This document shows, piece after piece, positions 1-13,100 of a stretch of DNA of 64,000 nucleotides. The stretch spans positions 248,001 through 312,000 of the forward strand of contig NZ_JABJQZ010000005.1 of the NCBI RefSeq assembly GCF_013155335.1, written 5' to 3'. Position numbers and translations under genes: made by a program. Each line of letters starts with the position of its first letter. Positions within the stretch are counted from its first letter, which is position 1. The notes beneath the pieces are model-generated. The model did not search any database and was not told the DNA's origin. It saw nothing but the letters and a program-made list of their open reading frames with translations. The DNA comes from Nocardioides sp. zg-1230. Lineage in GTDB: Bacteria > Actinomycetota > Actinomycetes > Propionibacteriales > Nocardioidaceae.

Positions 1-3236
<3,236 letters not shown>

Positions 3237-3420
3237 TCTCTTTCCTCCGATTTCGAGACGCACTCGGAACCAAAGGTCGCCCGAGTGACGCGGCTCACCT
3301 TAAGTAGGACGTCCGACAATGTGAAGGGAGGGTGGAAGATTGCCCCCCCAGGGGTGGCTGTGCACGACACGCACTCGTGTGGTCCCTGTGACTGGTGTGG
3401 CGTGGCCGTAGGGTCAAACC

Positions 3421-6066
3421 ATGGCGACCCGTACGTCTTCCCCGCCGGGGTCGCGGAGCTCGAGCACGTCTGGATCCAAGCGCACCACCAAGGGTTCGAG
3501 CACCCGATCACGGAGTACCAGCAAGCGCCCCGCCCCTCGCGCCTCAGCGAAGGGCCGGAGCCGCTCGACCGCGCGCCCGGCACCCCGTGCCGTCAGGAGC
3601 GGACCGGGTCCGGTCTCGCGCCTGTTCGGCGTGCTCGGCCGCGGCGTCGCCGCCGCCTGGCTCGGCATCGCCCACGCCGTGGGCGCGGTCGCCCGGTCGA
3701 TCGGGCAGTCGGCCCGCGACCTCGACCCCGAGCACCGCCGCGACGGCGTCGGGCTGTTCCTCCTCGGCTTCGCCATGGTCGTGGCGGCCGCGGTGTGGTG
3801 GCAGCTGCCCGGTGGGGTGATGGACTTCGCCCGTTCGCTCACCTCGGGGGCGGTGGGCAAGGTCGGCTGGTTCGTCCCGCTGTTCCTCGTCTACGCCGGC
3901 TGGCGCACCCTTCGCGACCCCGAGCGCAACGGCCCCGCAGGCCGCCAGGTGATCGGCTGGGCGGCCTTCACGCTCGGGCTCCTCGGCATCGTGCACATCG
4001 CCAACGGCAACCCGCAGCCCGTCCTCGGCGACGCCACCAACCTCCAGGAGGCCGGCGGTGCCGTCGGCTACGTCACCTCGAGCCTGCTGCTCGACCTCAT
4101 GCAGACGACGTACGTCGTCGTGCCGCTGCTGGCGCTCCTCGCGATCTTCGGCATCCTCATCATCACCGCGACGCCGGTCTACCAGGTCCCGGCCCGGCTG
4201 GCCGAGCTGCGCGACAAGGCCCTGGGTCGCACGGCGGCCACCGAGGCCGAGACCGACGAGCCGACCAAGCCGGCGCGCACGCGCCGTCGGTCGATGCTCG
4301 ACGACGAGATCGACCCCGAGATGGGCGACCCCGCCTACGACAGTCCGGTGCTCGCCGACCGCGAGCTGAGGAAGCGTCGGAAGAAGAAGGCCCCGTCCGA
4401 CGAGGGCGGCGAGCCCCAGGAGGACTACGGGATCGACCTGTTCGCCGACCCGATCGACAGCTCCGCGGACGCTCCGACCGAGGTCACCCCGGCCGTCGGA
4501 GCGATCACGGGCGGTGGCAAGGACGACACCGGACCCGTCGAGCCGCCGCCGCACACGCCGCTCCCCGCCCGGGTGGAGCAGCTGGCGCTGTCGGGCGACA
4601 TCACCTACTCCCTGCCCGACAACTCCTCGCTCAAGCCGGGCTCGCCGCACAAGGCGCGCTCCAAGGCCAGCGACGCGGTCGTCGAGCGGCTGATGCAGGT
4701 GATGGACGAGTTCGGCATCGACGCCACCGTCACCGGCTACACCCGCGGCCCGACGGTGACCCGCTACGAGGTCGAGCTCGGACCGGCGGTGAAGGTGGAG
4801 AAGGTCACCGCGCTGTCGAAGAACATCGCCTACGCCGTCGCCTCGGCCGACGTCCGCATCCTCAGCCCGATCCCCGGCAAGTCGGCGATCGGCATCGAGA
4901 TCCCCAACACCGACAAGGAGATCGTCTCCCTCGGCGACGTGCTCCGGTCCAACACTGCCCGCTCGGACCACCACCCGATGGTCGCCGGGCTCGGCAAGGA
5001 CGTCGAGGGCGGGTTCGTCGTGGCCAACATGGCGAAGATGCCGCACCTGCTGGTCGCAGGTGCGACCGGCTCCGGCAAGTCCAGCTTCATCAACTCCCTG
5101 ATCACCTCGATCCTGATGCGGGCCACGCCCGACGAGGTGCGGATGATCATGGTCGACCCGAAGCGGGTGGAGCTCAACGCCTACGAGGGCGTGCCGCACC
5201 TGATCACCCCGATCATCACCAACCCGAAGAAGGCCGCCGAGGCCTTGGCGTGGGTGGTGCGCGAGATGGACATGCGCTACGACGACCTGGCCAACTTCGG
5301 CTTCCGCCACATCGACGACTTCAACAAGGCGGTGCGGGCCGGCAAGGTCGAGGTGCCGGCGGGCAGCGAGCGCACCCTGACGCCGTACCCCTATCTCCTG
5401 GTGATCGTCGACGAGCTGGCCGACCTGATGATGGTCTCGCCCCGCGACGTCGAGGACTCGGTCGTCCGCATCACCCAGCTCGCCCGCGCGGCCGGCATCC
5501 ACCTGGTGCTCGCCACGCAGCGACCGTCGGTCGACGTGGTGACCGGACTGATCAAGGCCAACGTGCCCTCCCGGCTCGCCTTCGCGACGAGCTCGCTGGG
5601 CGACAGTCGGGTCATCCTCGACCAGCCGGGTGCCGAGAAGCTGGTCGGCCAGGGTGACGGGCTCTTCCTGCCGATGGGCGCCTCGAAGCCGGTGCGTGTC
5701 CAGGGCTCGTGGGTCACCGAGGCGGAGATCCACCAGGTCGTCAAGCACTGCAAGGACCAGCTCGAGCCGACCTACGTCGAGGACGTGACGGCGCCGAAGG
5801 AGTCCAAGCGCGAGCTCGACGACGACATCGGCGACGACATGGAGCTCGTGGTGCAGGCCATCGAGCTGATCGTCTCCACGCAGTTCGGCTCGACCTCGAT
5901 GCTCCAGCGCAAGCTGCGCGTCGGCTTCGCCAAGGCGGGCCGGTTGATGGACATCCTCGAGAGCCGCGGGGTCGTCGGCCCCAGCGAGGGCTCCAAGGCC
6001 CGCGACGTCCTGGTCAAGCCGGACGAGCTCGATTCCGTGATCGCCACGTTGGAGGGGGGAGCCTGA
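3421..6066 (+). CDS. ftsK: DNA translocase FtsK
   Basis: 881-residue septal DNA pump that clears and orients chromosome termini during division. A Ser/Arg/Pro-rich basic N-terminus (to about residue 65) precedes four membrane segments at about 110-250 (for example VGWFVPLFLVYAGW and TYVVVPLLALLAIFGI). An acidic/charged linker follows, then the RecA-like motor with Walker A GATGSGKSS near residue 550 and Walker B LVIVDELADLMM. The C-terminal gamma winged helix (about 805-870, LVVQAIELIVSTQFGSTS) should read KOPS-like polarity sequences. The ATG is 6 nt downstream of a TAGGGT -10 element (3409-3414) and lacks a ribosome binding site, so the mRNA is probably leaderless. The stop overlaps the next gene start by one base. 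Confidence 0.97.
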   Translation: MATRTSSPPGSRSSSTSGSKRTTKGSSTRSRSTSKRPAPRASAKGRSRSTARPAPRAVRSGPGPVSRLFGVLGRGVAAAWLGIAHAVGAVARSIGQSARDLDPEHRRDGVGLFLLGFAMVVAAAVWWQLPGGVMDFARSLTSGAVGKVGWFVPLFLVYAGWRTLRDPERNGPAGRQVIGWAAFTLGLLGIVHIANGNPQPVLGDATNLQEAGGAVGYVTSSLLLDLMQTTYVVVPLLALLAIFGILIITATPVYQVPARLAELRDKALGRTAATEAETDEPTKPARTRRRSMLDDEIDPEMGDPAYDSPVLADRELRKRRKKKAPSDEGGEPQEDYGIDLFADPIDSSADAPTEVTPAVGAITGGGKDDTGPVEPPPHTPLPARVEQLALSGDITYSLPDNSSLKPGSPHKARSKASDAVVERLMQVMDEFGIDATVTGYTRGPTVTRYEVELGPAVKVEKVTALSKNIAYAVASADVRILSPIPGKSAIGIEIPNTDKEIVSLGDVLRSNTARSDHHPMVAGLGKDVEGGFVVANMAKMPHLLVAGATGSGKSSFINSLITSILMRATPDEVRMIMVDPKRVELNAYEGVPHLITPIITNPKKAAEALAWVVREMDMRYDDLANFGFRHIDDFNKAVRAGKVEVPAGSERTLTPYPYLLVIVDELADLMMVSPRDVEDSVVRITQLARAAGIHLVLATQRPSVDVVTGLIKANVPSRLAFATSSLGDSRVILDQPGAEKLVGQGDGLFLPMGASKPVRVQGSWVTEAEIHQVVKHCKDQLEPTYVEDVTAPKESKRELDDDIGDDMELVVQAIELIVSTQFGSTSMLQRKLRVGFAKAGRLMDILESRGVVGPSEGSKARDVLVKPDELDSVIATLEGGA

Positions 6067-7754
6067 TGGGCGCCAGATCGTTCGAAGAGGCAGTGCACGA
6101 GGACGACACCTACGACCAGACCGGTGAGCACGAGTCGCTCGCGGTCGCTCCCGACGCGGTGGAGGTACGTCGCAGCGCGGCCGTCGCCGCCGGCGTCGGG
6201 CTGACCGCCTCCGCGGTCGCCATCGCCTACCTCGGTCGGGCGACCCAGACCGGGTCCGCGCTCGACTGGGCCTTCGTGGTCGCGATGGGCCTGCTGGGTG
6301 CCTACTGGCTCGTCGGCCTCGTCGACGCCCGTACGCCGTTGCTCGTCGCCGACGCGCAGGGGATCCGGATCCGTCTGGGCCGCACGTGGCGCGGACTGCC
6401 GTGGACGGCGGTGCACCACGTCGAGCACACGCCCAGGCGGGGCCTGCTCCGCGACGGCCGCCTGGTCGTCGTACCCCACAACCTCGAGCTGATCGAGGCC
6501 GAGCTCACCGGCACCGGCAAGCGCCACACCAGCATCTCCCGGCTGCTGCACGGCGCACCGTTCGCGGTGCCGCTCGGGCTCTCGACGCGCGTCAGCGGCG
6601 CCGACGGCGACCTCACCGAGGCTCTCGGTCGGGTCGCGCGTGACGCCAGCCAGATCGTGGTGCTCGAGCCTGCGGCCGACGAGGTCGAGGAGACGCCGGA
6701 GGACGGGACGGGAGAGGCTGCCGAGCCGGTCGAACCGGAGGCCGTCGAGCCCGAGCCCGTCGAGCCCGAGCCCGTCGAGTCCGAGGTGGCCGTCGAGCCG
6801 GTCGTGGCGAGCCCGACGCCGGCAGCACTGCGCGAGACGGGTGCCGCGCGGCGCTCGGAGGTGCGACGCGACGTCGTCGTCGACGAGAACGAGCCGGAAG
6901 GTCGCGAGCTGCGCCGTCCCGGGCGGGTCAGCCTGGTGGAGGAGACCCAGTCATGGGGCGACCGCGTCCGCGCGATCGCCCGGCCCGGAGAGCCCGTCGA
7001 GCCGCTGGTGCTCGACGACTTCGAGGTCGAGCCCGCGGAGGACCCGGTCATCGGACCGGAGCTCGCCGCGGCCCGCACCCGGCTGGGCCTGAGCGTCGAC
7101 CAGCTCGCCGAGCGCACCCGGATCCGCCCGCACGTCATCGAGGCCGTCGAGGTCGACGACTTCGAGCCCTGCGGTGGCGACTTCTACGCCCGCGGCCACC
7201 TGCGCACGCTCGCACGCGTGCTCGGCATCGACGTCGCGCCGCTGCTGGCGGCGTACGACGAGCGCTACGCGCACGCGCCGATCAACCCGCGTCGGGTCTT
7301 CGAGGCCGAGCTGGCCACCGGCGCGCACGGCTCCATCCGTGGCACCCGCCGCGGCCCGAACTGGTCCGTCCTGGTCGCCGTGGTGATGGCGCTCGTGCTC
7401 GCCTGGTCGATCGCCCGGCTCGTGATGGACACCCCGCCCGAGCTCCGGAACGCCACGCCGGTGCTCAACGGCTCCGGTGGACCGCAGGGCGCGGGCACGG
7501 CTCCGCTCGCCGAGCCGGTGGCGGTCGTGGTCAGCGCCGCATCGGGCGGTGCGCAGGTCGTCGTGCGGGACGGTGCGGGGGAGCAGGTCTTCAAGGGGGC
7601 CCTCGCCGTGGGCCAGACCCGGGAGCTGCAGGCGTCGCCGCCGGTGCGCGTGATGTCGTCCGACGGTGCCGTGACCGTCTCGCTGGCCGGCGGTGAGTCC
7701 CGCCCGGTGGGCGAGCCGGGTGTCGCTGGTCAGGGCACGTTCGTCGCCGACTGA
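6066..7754 (+). CDS. RodZ-like HTH membrane protein with C-terminal DUF4115-type domain
   Basis: 562 residues, starting inside the ftsK stop (TGATG), so probably translationally coupled. Order: two N-terminal membrane segments (about 38-80), a PH-like globular part, a Pro/Glu tandem region (repeated VEPEP units), an HTH_25/XRE domain (about residues 325-400, LGLSVDQLAERTRIRPHVIE), one membrane helix (VLVAVVMALVLAWSIARLV) and an extracellular beta domain. The HTH-TM-beta part is the RodZ plan, which links MreB or cell-wall synthesis to the membrane. The extra N-terminal membrane/PH-like module is not part of E. coli RodZ and may reflect fusion of two genes that are separate elsewhere. Confident for RodZ-like, not for the exact role. 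Confidence 0.85.
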   Translation: MGARSFEEAVHEDDTYDQTGEHESLAVAPDAVEVRRSAAVAAGVGLTASAVAIAYLGRATQTGSALDWAFVVAMGLLGAYWLVGLVDARTPLLVADAQGIRIRLGRTWRGLPWTAVHHVEHTPRRGLLRDGRLVVVPHNLELIEAELTGTGKRHTSISRLLHGAPFAVPLGLSTRVSGADGDLTEALGRVARDASQIVVLEPAADEVEETPEDGTGEAAEPVEPEAVEPEPVEPEPVESEVAVEPVVASPTPAALRETGAARRSEVRRDVVVDENEPEGRELRRPGRVSLVEETQSWGDRVRAIARPGEPVEPLVLDDFEVEPAEDPVIGPELAAARTRLGLSVDQLAERTRIRPHVIEAVEVDDFEPCGGDFYARGHLRTLARVLGIDVAPLLAAYDERYAHAPINPRRVFEAELATGAHGSIRGTRRGPNWSVLVAVVMALVLAWSIARLVMDTPPELRNATPVLNGSGGPQGAGTAPLAEPVAVVVSAASGGAQVVVRDGAGEQVFKGALAVGQTRELQASPPVRVMSSDGAVTVSLAGGESRPVGEPGVAGQGTFVAD

Positions 7755-7790
7755 GCTCCCGGAACTCCGTGCCGTCACCGCCCTTGGACG

Positions 7791-7853
7791 GATATCTGAG
7801 GACGTCGCGGACGGGAAGCACCTCTGATTCCGTTCACAGCGTCCTCAGATATC
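7791..7853. repeat. Perfect 13-bp inverted repeat in ftsK-block/rimO gap
   Basis: GATATCTGAGGAC (7791-7803) is mirrored by GTCCTCAGATATC (7841-7853), separated by 37 nt. The arms are AT-richer than the surroundings. It could be a terminator after the RodZ-like gene (no T-run follows), a regulator site pair or a mobile-element scar. Confidence 0.7.
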
Positions 7854-7868
7854 GGGCGAGCGCCGCGG

Positions 7869-7882
7869 GTGAGCGTGCTCAC
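7869..7882. promoter_or_regulatory. Short palindrome upstream of rimO
   Basis: GTGAGC-GT-GCTCAC lies about 53 nt before the rimO ATG and upstream of a CATACT -10-like hexamer (7919-7924). Candidate operator; no regulator is implied by the sequence alone. Confidence 0.35.
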
Positions 7883-7934
7883 CGTGTCGACGTTGCGGGG
7901 TGAGGGGGGCCGACCCGGCATACTCACGGGTGCG

Positions 7935-9419
7935 ATGACCACTGACACAGAGCTCCCCCCGACCCCACTGAACGTCGCTGTGGTGACCCTCGGCTGCGCC
8001 CGCAACGAGGTCGACTCCGAGGAGCTGGCCGGGCGCCTCGAGGCCGGCGGGTTCGTGCTCGTCGACGACGCCGAGGACGCCGACACCGTCGTGGTCAACA
8101 CGTGCGGCTTCGTCGAGGCCGCGAAGAAGGACTCCGTCGACACGCTGCTGGAGGCCGCCGACCTCAAGGCGTCGGCCGGCCACGGCGGTCGAGCGCAGGC
8201 CGTCGTGGCGGTGGGCTGCCTGGCCGAGAGGTACGGCAAGGACCTCGCCGAGTCGCTCCCGGAGGCGGATGCGGTGCTCGGCTTCGACGACTACCCCGAC
8301 ATCGCCTCCCGGCTGCGCGCGATCGTGGCGGGGGAGACCCACCACGCGCACACCCCGTCCGACCGCCGACGGCTGCTGCCGATCTCGCCGGTCGAGCGCG
8401 ACGCGTCCGGTGTCTCGGTCCCGGGCCACGACGTCGTGGCCGACCCCGGCGACATCGGCGAGGGTGCGCCCGCGACGGGTCCCCGAGCCGTACGCCGCCG
8501 CCTCGACGCCGGGCCGATGGCTCCGCTCAAGCTGGCCAGCGGGTGCGACCGTCGCTGCTCCTTCTGCGCGATCCCGAGCTTCCGCGGCTCCTTCGTCAGC
8601 CGCCGCCCCAGCGACGTGCTGCAGGAGGGGCAGTGGCTCGCCACCCAGGGCGTCAAGGAGCTCTTCCTCGTCAGCGAGAACTCCACCTCCTACGGCAAGG
8701 ACCTCGGTGACCTCCGCCTGCTGGAGACGCTGCTGCCCGAGCTGAGCGGCATCGACGGCATCGAGCGGGTGCGGGTCTCCTACCTGCAGCCGGCCGAGAC
8801 ACGACCGGGCCTGATCGAGGCAATCGCCTCGACGCCCGGCGTGGTGCCCTACTTCGACCTGTCGTTCCAGCACGCGAGCGCCGCGGTGCTCCGGCGGATG
8901 CGACGCTTCGGCGACCCCGACAGCTTCCTCGGGCTGCTCGAGCAGATCCGCTCGCTCGCCCCGCTGGCCGGCGTACGGTCCAACGTCATCGTCGGGTTCC
9001 CCGGCGAGACCGAGGACGACCTGCAGACCCTGTGCGACTTCCTCGTCGCGGCCCGCATGGACGTCACCGGCGTCTTCGGCTACTCCGACGAGGACGGCAC
9101 CGAGGCCGCGGGCTTCGCCGACGACCTCAAGCTCGACGACGACGAGATCCGCGCCCGCACCGAGCACGTCACGACGCTCGTCGAGGAGCTCAACGCCCAG
9201 CGGGCCGAGGAGCGCGTCGGCGAGGAGGTCGTCGTGCTCGTCGAGTCGGTCGAGGGCGGCGTCGTCGAGGGCCGGGCGGCCCACCAGGGTCCGGAGGTCG
9301 ACGGTACGACGACGCTCACCGGTGCTGCCCACGCCCGCGTCGGCGACCTGCTCAGCGGGACCGTGACGGGCACCGACGGGGTCGACCTGATCGCACGCGT
9401 GGACGGAGCCGGAGCATGA
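7935..9419 (+). CDS. rimO: Ribosomal protein S12 methylthiotransferase RimO
   Basis: 494-residue radical-SAM enzyme that methylthiolates the conserved Asp of ribosomal protein S12. The N-terminal MTTase domain binds a [4Fe-4S] cluster through [17 protein letters not shown] and VAVGCLAER. The radical-SAM cluster motif CDRRCSFC is at about residues 205-212. A TRAM domain closes the protein. RimO rather than MiaB is favoured by the [11 protein letters not shown] start and the position beside pgsA. I chose the ATG at 7935 because the conserved family start follows it and a -10-like CATACT sits just upstream; an in-frame GTG at 7869 would add residues without similarity. The stop overlaps the pgsA start by 4 nt. 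Confidence 0.95.
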   Translation: MTTDTELPPTPLNVAVVTLGCARNEVDSEELAGRLEAGGFVLVDDAEDADTVVVNTCGFVEAAKKDSVDTLLEAADLKASAGHGGRAQAVVAVGCLAERYGKDLAESLPEADAVLGFDDYPDIASRLRAIVAGETHHAHTPSDRRRLLPISPVERDASGVSVPGHDVVADPGDIGEGAPATGPRAVRRRLDAGPMAPLKLASGCDRRCSFCAIPSFRGSFVSRRPSDVLQEGQWLATQGVKELFLVSENSTSYGKDLGDLRLLETLLPELSGIDGIERVRVSYLQPAETRPGLIEAIASTPGVVPYFDLSFQHASAAVLRRMRRFGDPDSFLGLLEQIRSLAPLAGVRSNVIVGFPGETEDDLQTLCDFLVAARMDVTGVFGYSDEDGTEAAGFADDLKLDDDEIRARTEHVTTLVEELNAQRAEERVGEEVVVLVESVEGGVVEGRAAHQGPEVDGTTTLTGAAHARVGDLLSGTVTGTDGVDLIARVDGAGA

Positions 9420-10039
9420 CGACCGAGCAGCAGGTCTCCAACTTCAACATCGCCAACGTGCTGACGGTGCTGCGCATCGCGATGGTGCCGCTGTTCGGCT
9501 GGGCGCTGCTCCACGACGGTGGCAACGACCCGCTGTGGCGCTGGGTCGCGTTCGGGCTGTTCGCCGTCGCGATGATCACCGACAAGATCGACGGCGACCT
9601 CGCACGCAAGCACAACCTGATCACCGACTTCGGCAAGATCGCCGACCCCATTGCCGACAAGGCGATCACGGGCATGGCCTTCATCGGCCTCTCGATCGTG
9701 GGGGACATCTGGTGGTGGGTGACCATCGTCGTCCTGCTACGCGAGTGGAGCGTGACGCTGCTGCGGCTGTCCGTCCTCAAGGACGTCGTGATCCCTGCTG
9801 CCCAGAGCGGCAAGATCAAGACCGTCCTGCAGGCGTTTGCCCTGGCCCTCCTGCTCTGGCCGCTGCCCCACGGTGACGCCCACGGCGGAGCGTTCGACTT
9901 CTGGCCCTGGCTGGTCGGCGAGGCGCTGTTCTACCTCGCACAGGTCATGCTCGCTGCGGCCGTCGCCATGACGATGTGGTCCGGCTATGAGTTCTTCCGC
10001 GACGTTCGGCGGGAACGCGGCGTCCGCACTCAGGGGTGA
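9416..10039 (+). CDS. pgsA: CDP-diacylglycerol--glycerol-3-phosphate 3-phosphatidyltransferase
   Basis: 207-residue membrane enzyme making phosphatidylglycerophosphate, the first committed step to phosphatidylglycerol and cardiolipin. The CDP-alcohol phosphotransferase signature DKIDGDLAR followed by [10 protein letters not shown] at about residues 54-82 carries the four metal-binding Asp residues. About five hydrophobic helices are visible. Its ATG lies in the rimO stop (ATGA), so the two genes are a translationally coupled pair. The neighbourhood matches the actinobacterial rimO-pgsA-cinA-clgR order, although cinA now lies 9 kb away. PgsA is preferred over related CDP-alcohol transferases by length and context. 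Confidence 0.94.
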   Translation: MTTEQQVSNFNIANVLTVLRIAMVPLFGWALLHDGGNDPLWRWVAFGLFAVAMITDKIDGDLARKHNLITDFGKIADPIADKAITGMAFIGLSIVGDIWWWVTIVVLLREWSVTLLRLSVLKDVVIPAAQSGKIKTVLQAFALALLLWPLPHGDAHGGAFDFWPWLVGEALFYLAQVMLAAAVAMTMWSGYEFFRDVRRERGVRTQG

Positions 10040-10120
10040 GACCTGTCAGGTCTCGACGATCGGTAAACGGCGATTTTGTCACTTATTGGTCGATATCCGT
10101 TCGTCTTCGTCGGGATCAAA

Positions 10121-10142
10121 TGTCGGTGCGATGGGTCAAGAT
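10121..10142 (+). promoter_or_regulatory. PafBC-type (RecA-independent DNA damage) promoter match before nuclease gene
   Basis: TGTCGGTG (10121-10128), 8 nt, then CAAGAT (10137-10142) matches TGTCRGTG-N8-TANNNT except for the first -10 base. The 8-mer is identical to the one in the recA promoter of this window. Transcription would start near 10149, about 30 nt before the ATG. Short motif in a GC-rich genome, so chance is possible. Confidence 0.4.
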
Positions 10143-10179
10143 GCCTCGGTCACATCAACCCTGAAGACTCGGAGCACCC

Positions 10180-13100
10180 ATGCGCGCACCGCTCCCCTCG
10201 CCGCGTCGTATCGCGGCAGGAGCTGGTCTGGCTGTCCTGGCAGCCGGACTCACCCCGATAGCAGCAGCACCTGCGAACGCTGCCAGCACAGATCTCATCA
10301 TCAACGAGGTCTATGGCGGTGGAGGTTCGACCTCGACGTCGGCTTCCTACAAGGTCGACTTCGTCGAGCTCTACAACCCCACGGCGTCCGCCGTGCCCCT
10401 CAAGGGCCTGAGCCTGCAGTACCGAAGCGGCGGCTTCACCAACACCGGGTCGGCGGCCGTCCTCGCGCTCCCGAACGAGGTGGTCCCTCCGCAGAGCACG
10501 TATCTCGTCCAGACCTCGCCCCGGGTCAACTGCTCGGGTGCGGTCTGCGGCGGCGGGGAGCTTCCGACGCCCGACTTCGAGGCGTCCACGACGGTCCTGA
10601 ACATGTCCGGCTCCAACGGGCAGGTGATCCTCGCTACGGGCACGACCGCGGTGACGGCCACCGGGACCAGCATGCACACCGTTGCGAACGTGATCGACTT
10701 CGTCGGTTACGGAACGGCGACCTCCTCCGAGACGGACAACACCGGTGCATCTCTCTCGACGACCACGTCGGCATCACGTGCCACGGCCGTAGATCGAGAC
10801 AACAACCGAACTGACTTCGCCGCACCGGGAGCACCGAGCCCAACCGCAGCCACCGGTGACACCACCGGCCCCGTCGAGGAGCCCAGCGACGGCGAGGCCA
10901 CCATCGCCGAGATCCAAGGGACGGGCGCGGCCTCGCCGCTCGACGGCGAGGAGGTGACCACCCAGGGCGTCATCACCGCGATGTACCCCGGCACCTACAA
11001 CGGCTTCTTCATCCAGACCGGTGGCACCGGAGGTGCGACCGACGCCACCCCGGGCGCCTCCGACGCGGTCTTCGTCTACGGCGGCTCCGGATTCAGCAAC
11101 GCCCAAGGCCTGAAGATCGACGACTCGGTCGAGGTGACCGGCACGGTCTCGGAGTTCAACAACGCCACCCAGATCACCGCCAGCGCCCCGGGCGCCGTCA
11201 CGGTGCTCGACACTCCGCTCGCCGACGTCACCGCGCTCGAGACGGCGTACCCGACCACCGCTGCGGACCGTGAGGCGCACGAGGGCGAGCTTCTGGCCCC
11301 GACCGACACCTTCACGGTGACCAACGTCTTCAGCACCAACCGCTACGCCGAGATCGGTCTGGCCACGGGCGACAAGCCGCTCATCCAGCCCACCGAGGTG
11401 GGCGCGGTCGGCACCGACGCCTACAACGCGCAGGTCGCCGACAACGCCGCACGTGCGGTCACCCTGGACGACGGGGCGAGCATCGACTTCCTGCCGTTCG
11501 GCGGAGGCGACAACCAGGACATCGCGCTGCCGTGGCTGACCCGCGAGCGCTCCATCCGCGTCGACGCCAAGGCGACCCTCGTCGCGCCGGTGATCCTCGA
11601 CTACCGCAACAACACGTGGAAGTTCCAGCCCACCGAGCAGGTGACCGGCGACGGTTCCGCGGTGGCGACCTTCGAGGACACCCGCGCCCAGGAGGTGGAG
11701 CCGCGCGACGTGGGCGGCGACATCCAGATCGGCACGTTCAACGTCCTGAACTACTTCCCGGTGACCGGGCACGCGTTCGAGAAGCGGGGTCTCGGCACCT
11801 GCACCTACTACCGGGACCGCGACGACGACCCGGTCGGGGTGAACTCGTGCACCAACAACGGTCCTCGTGGTGCTGCGGAGCTCGGTGACCTCGAGCGCCA
11901 GCAGGCCAAGATCGTCGAGGCCATCAACACGATGGACGCCGACGTGGTGAGCCTCGAGGAGATCGAGAACTCCATCAAGGTCGGGGAGACCGACCGGGAC
12001 TCGGCCGTGCGCCAGCTCGTCGCGGCGCTCAACGCCGACGCGGGCACGCGACGCTGGGCCTTCGTGCCCTCGCCGTCGGCCTCGGCGCTGCCGCCCCTGG
12101 CCTCGCAGGACGTCATCCGCACCGCGTTCATCTACGACCCCAAGGTCGTGAACACGGTCGGCGCCTCGAAGGTGCTGGTCGGTTCCACCGCCTTCAACAA
12201 CGCCCGCCAGCCGCTCGCCCAGGCCTTCAAGCCGGTCGGCGCCGGATCGGACGCCGCCTTCGCGGTCGTGGTCAACCACTTCAAGTCCAAGGGCGACAGC
12301 GACCCCAAGGCCACCGGCGACAACGCCAACGGTCCGCAGGGCGCGTTCAACGGCGACCGCACGCGGCAGGCCCAGGCGCTCGCCGACTTCGCCGACGCCT
12401 TCGCCGCCGAGCGCGGGCTGGAGGAGGTCTTCCTCACCGGTGACTTCAACGCCTACTCCGAGGAGGACCCGATGCGGGTCCTCGCCGACAACGGCTACTC
12501 GATCATCGAGTCGTCGCAGGAGGGTGACTACTCCTACAGCTTCAGCGGCCTCTCGGGCTCGCTCGACCACGTCCTGGGCAACGACGCCGCTACGGCACTC
12601 GTGACCGACGCCGACGTGTGGGAGATCAACGCCGACGAGTCCGTCGCCTACCAGTACAGCCGCTACAACTACAACGCGACGAACTTCTTCAAGCGCGACG
12701 TCTTCGCCTCGTCCGACCACAACCCCGAGATCGTCGGGATCGAGGCTCCGGGCGGAACGCAGACGGAGATCAACCTGCTCAACATCAACGACTTCCACGG
12801 TCGTATCGACAACAACACCACGAAGTTCGCGACCACGGTCGAGCAGCTCCGCCAGGAGGGCGGCGACGCCAAGACGCTCTTCCTCTCGGCCGGCGACAAC
12901 ATCGGTGCGTCGCTCTTCGCGTCCGCGATCCAGGACGACGACCCGACCCTCGACGTGCTCGACGCGCTCGACCTGGACAGCTCCGCGGTCGGCAACCACG
13001 AGTTCGACCAGGGCTTCGCGGACCTGACCGACGACGTCATCCCGGACGTCGACTTCTCCTACCTCGGTGCCAACGTCTACGAGGAGGGCACCACGACCCC

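Noticed and set aside
7869-7934. Upstream GTG start for rimO
   Set aside because: Would add 22 residues without family similarity and cover the palindrome and -10-like element.
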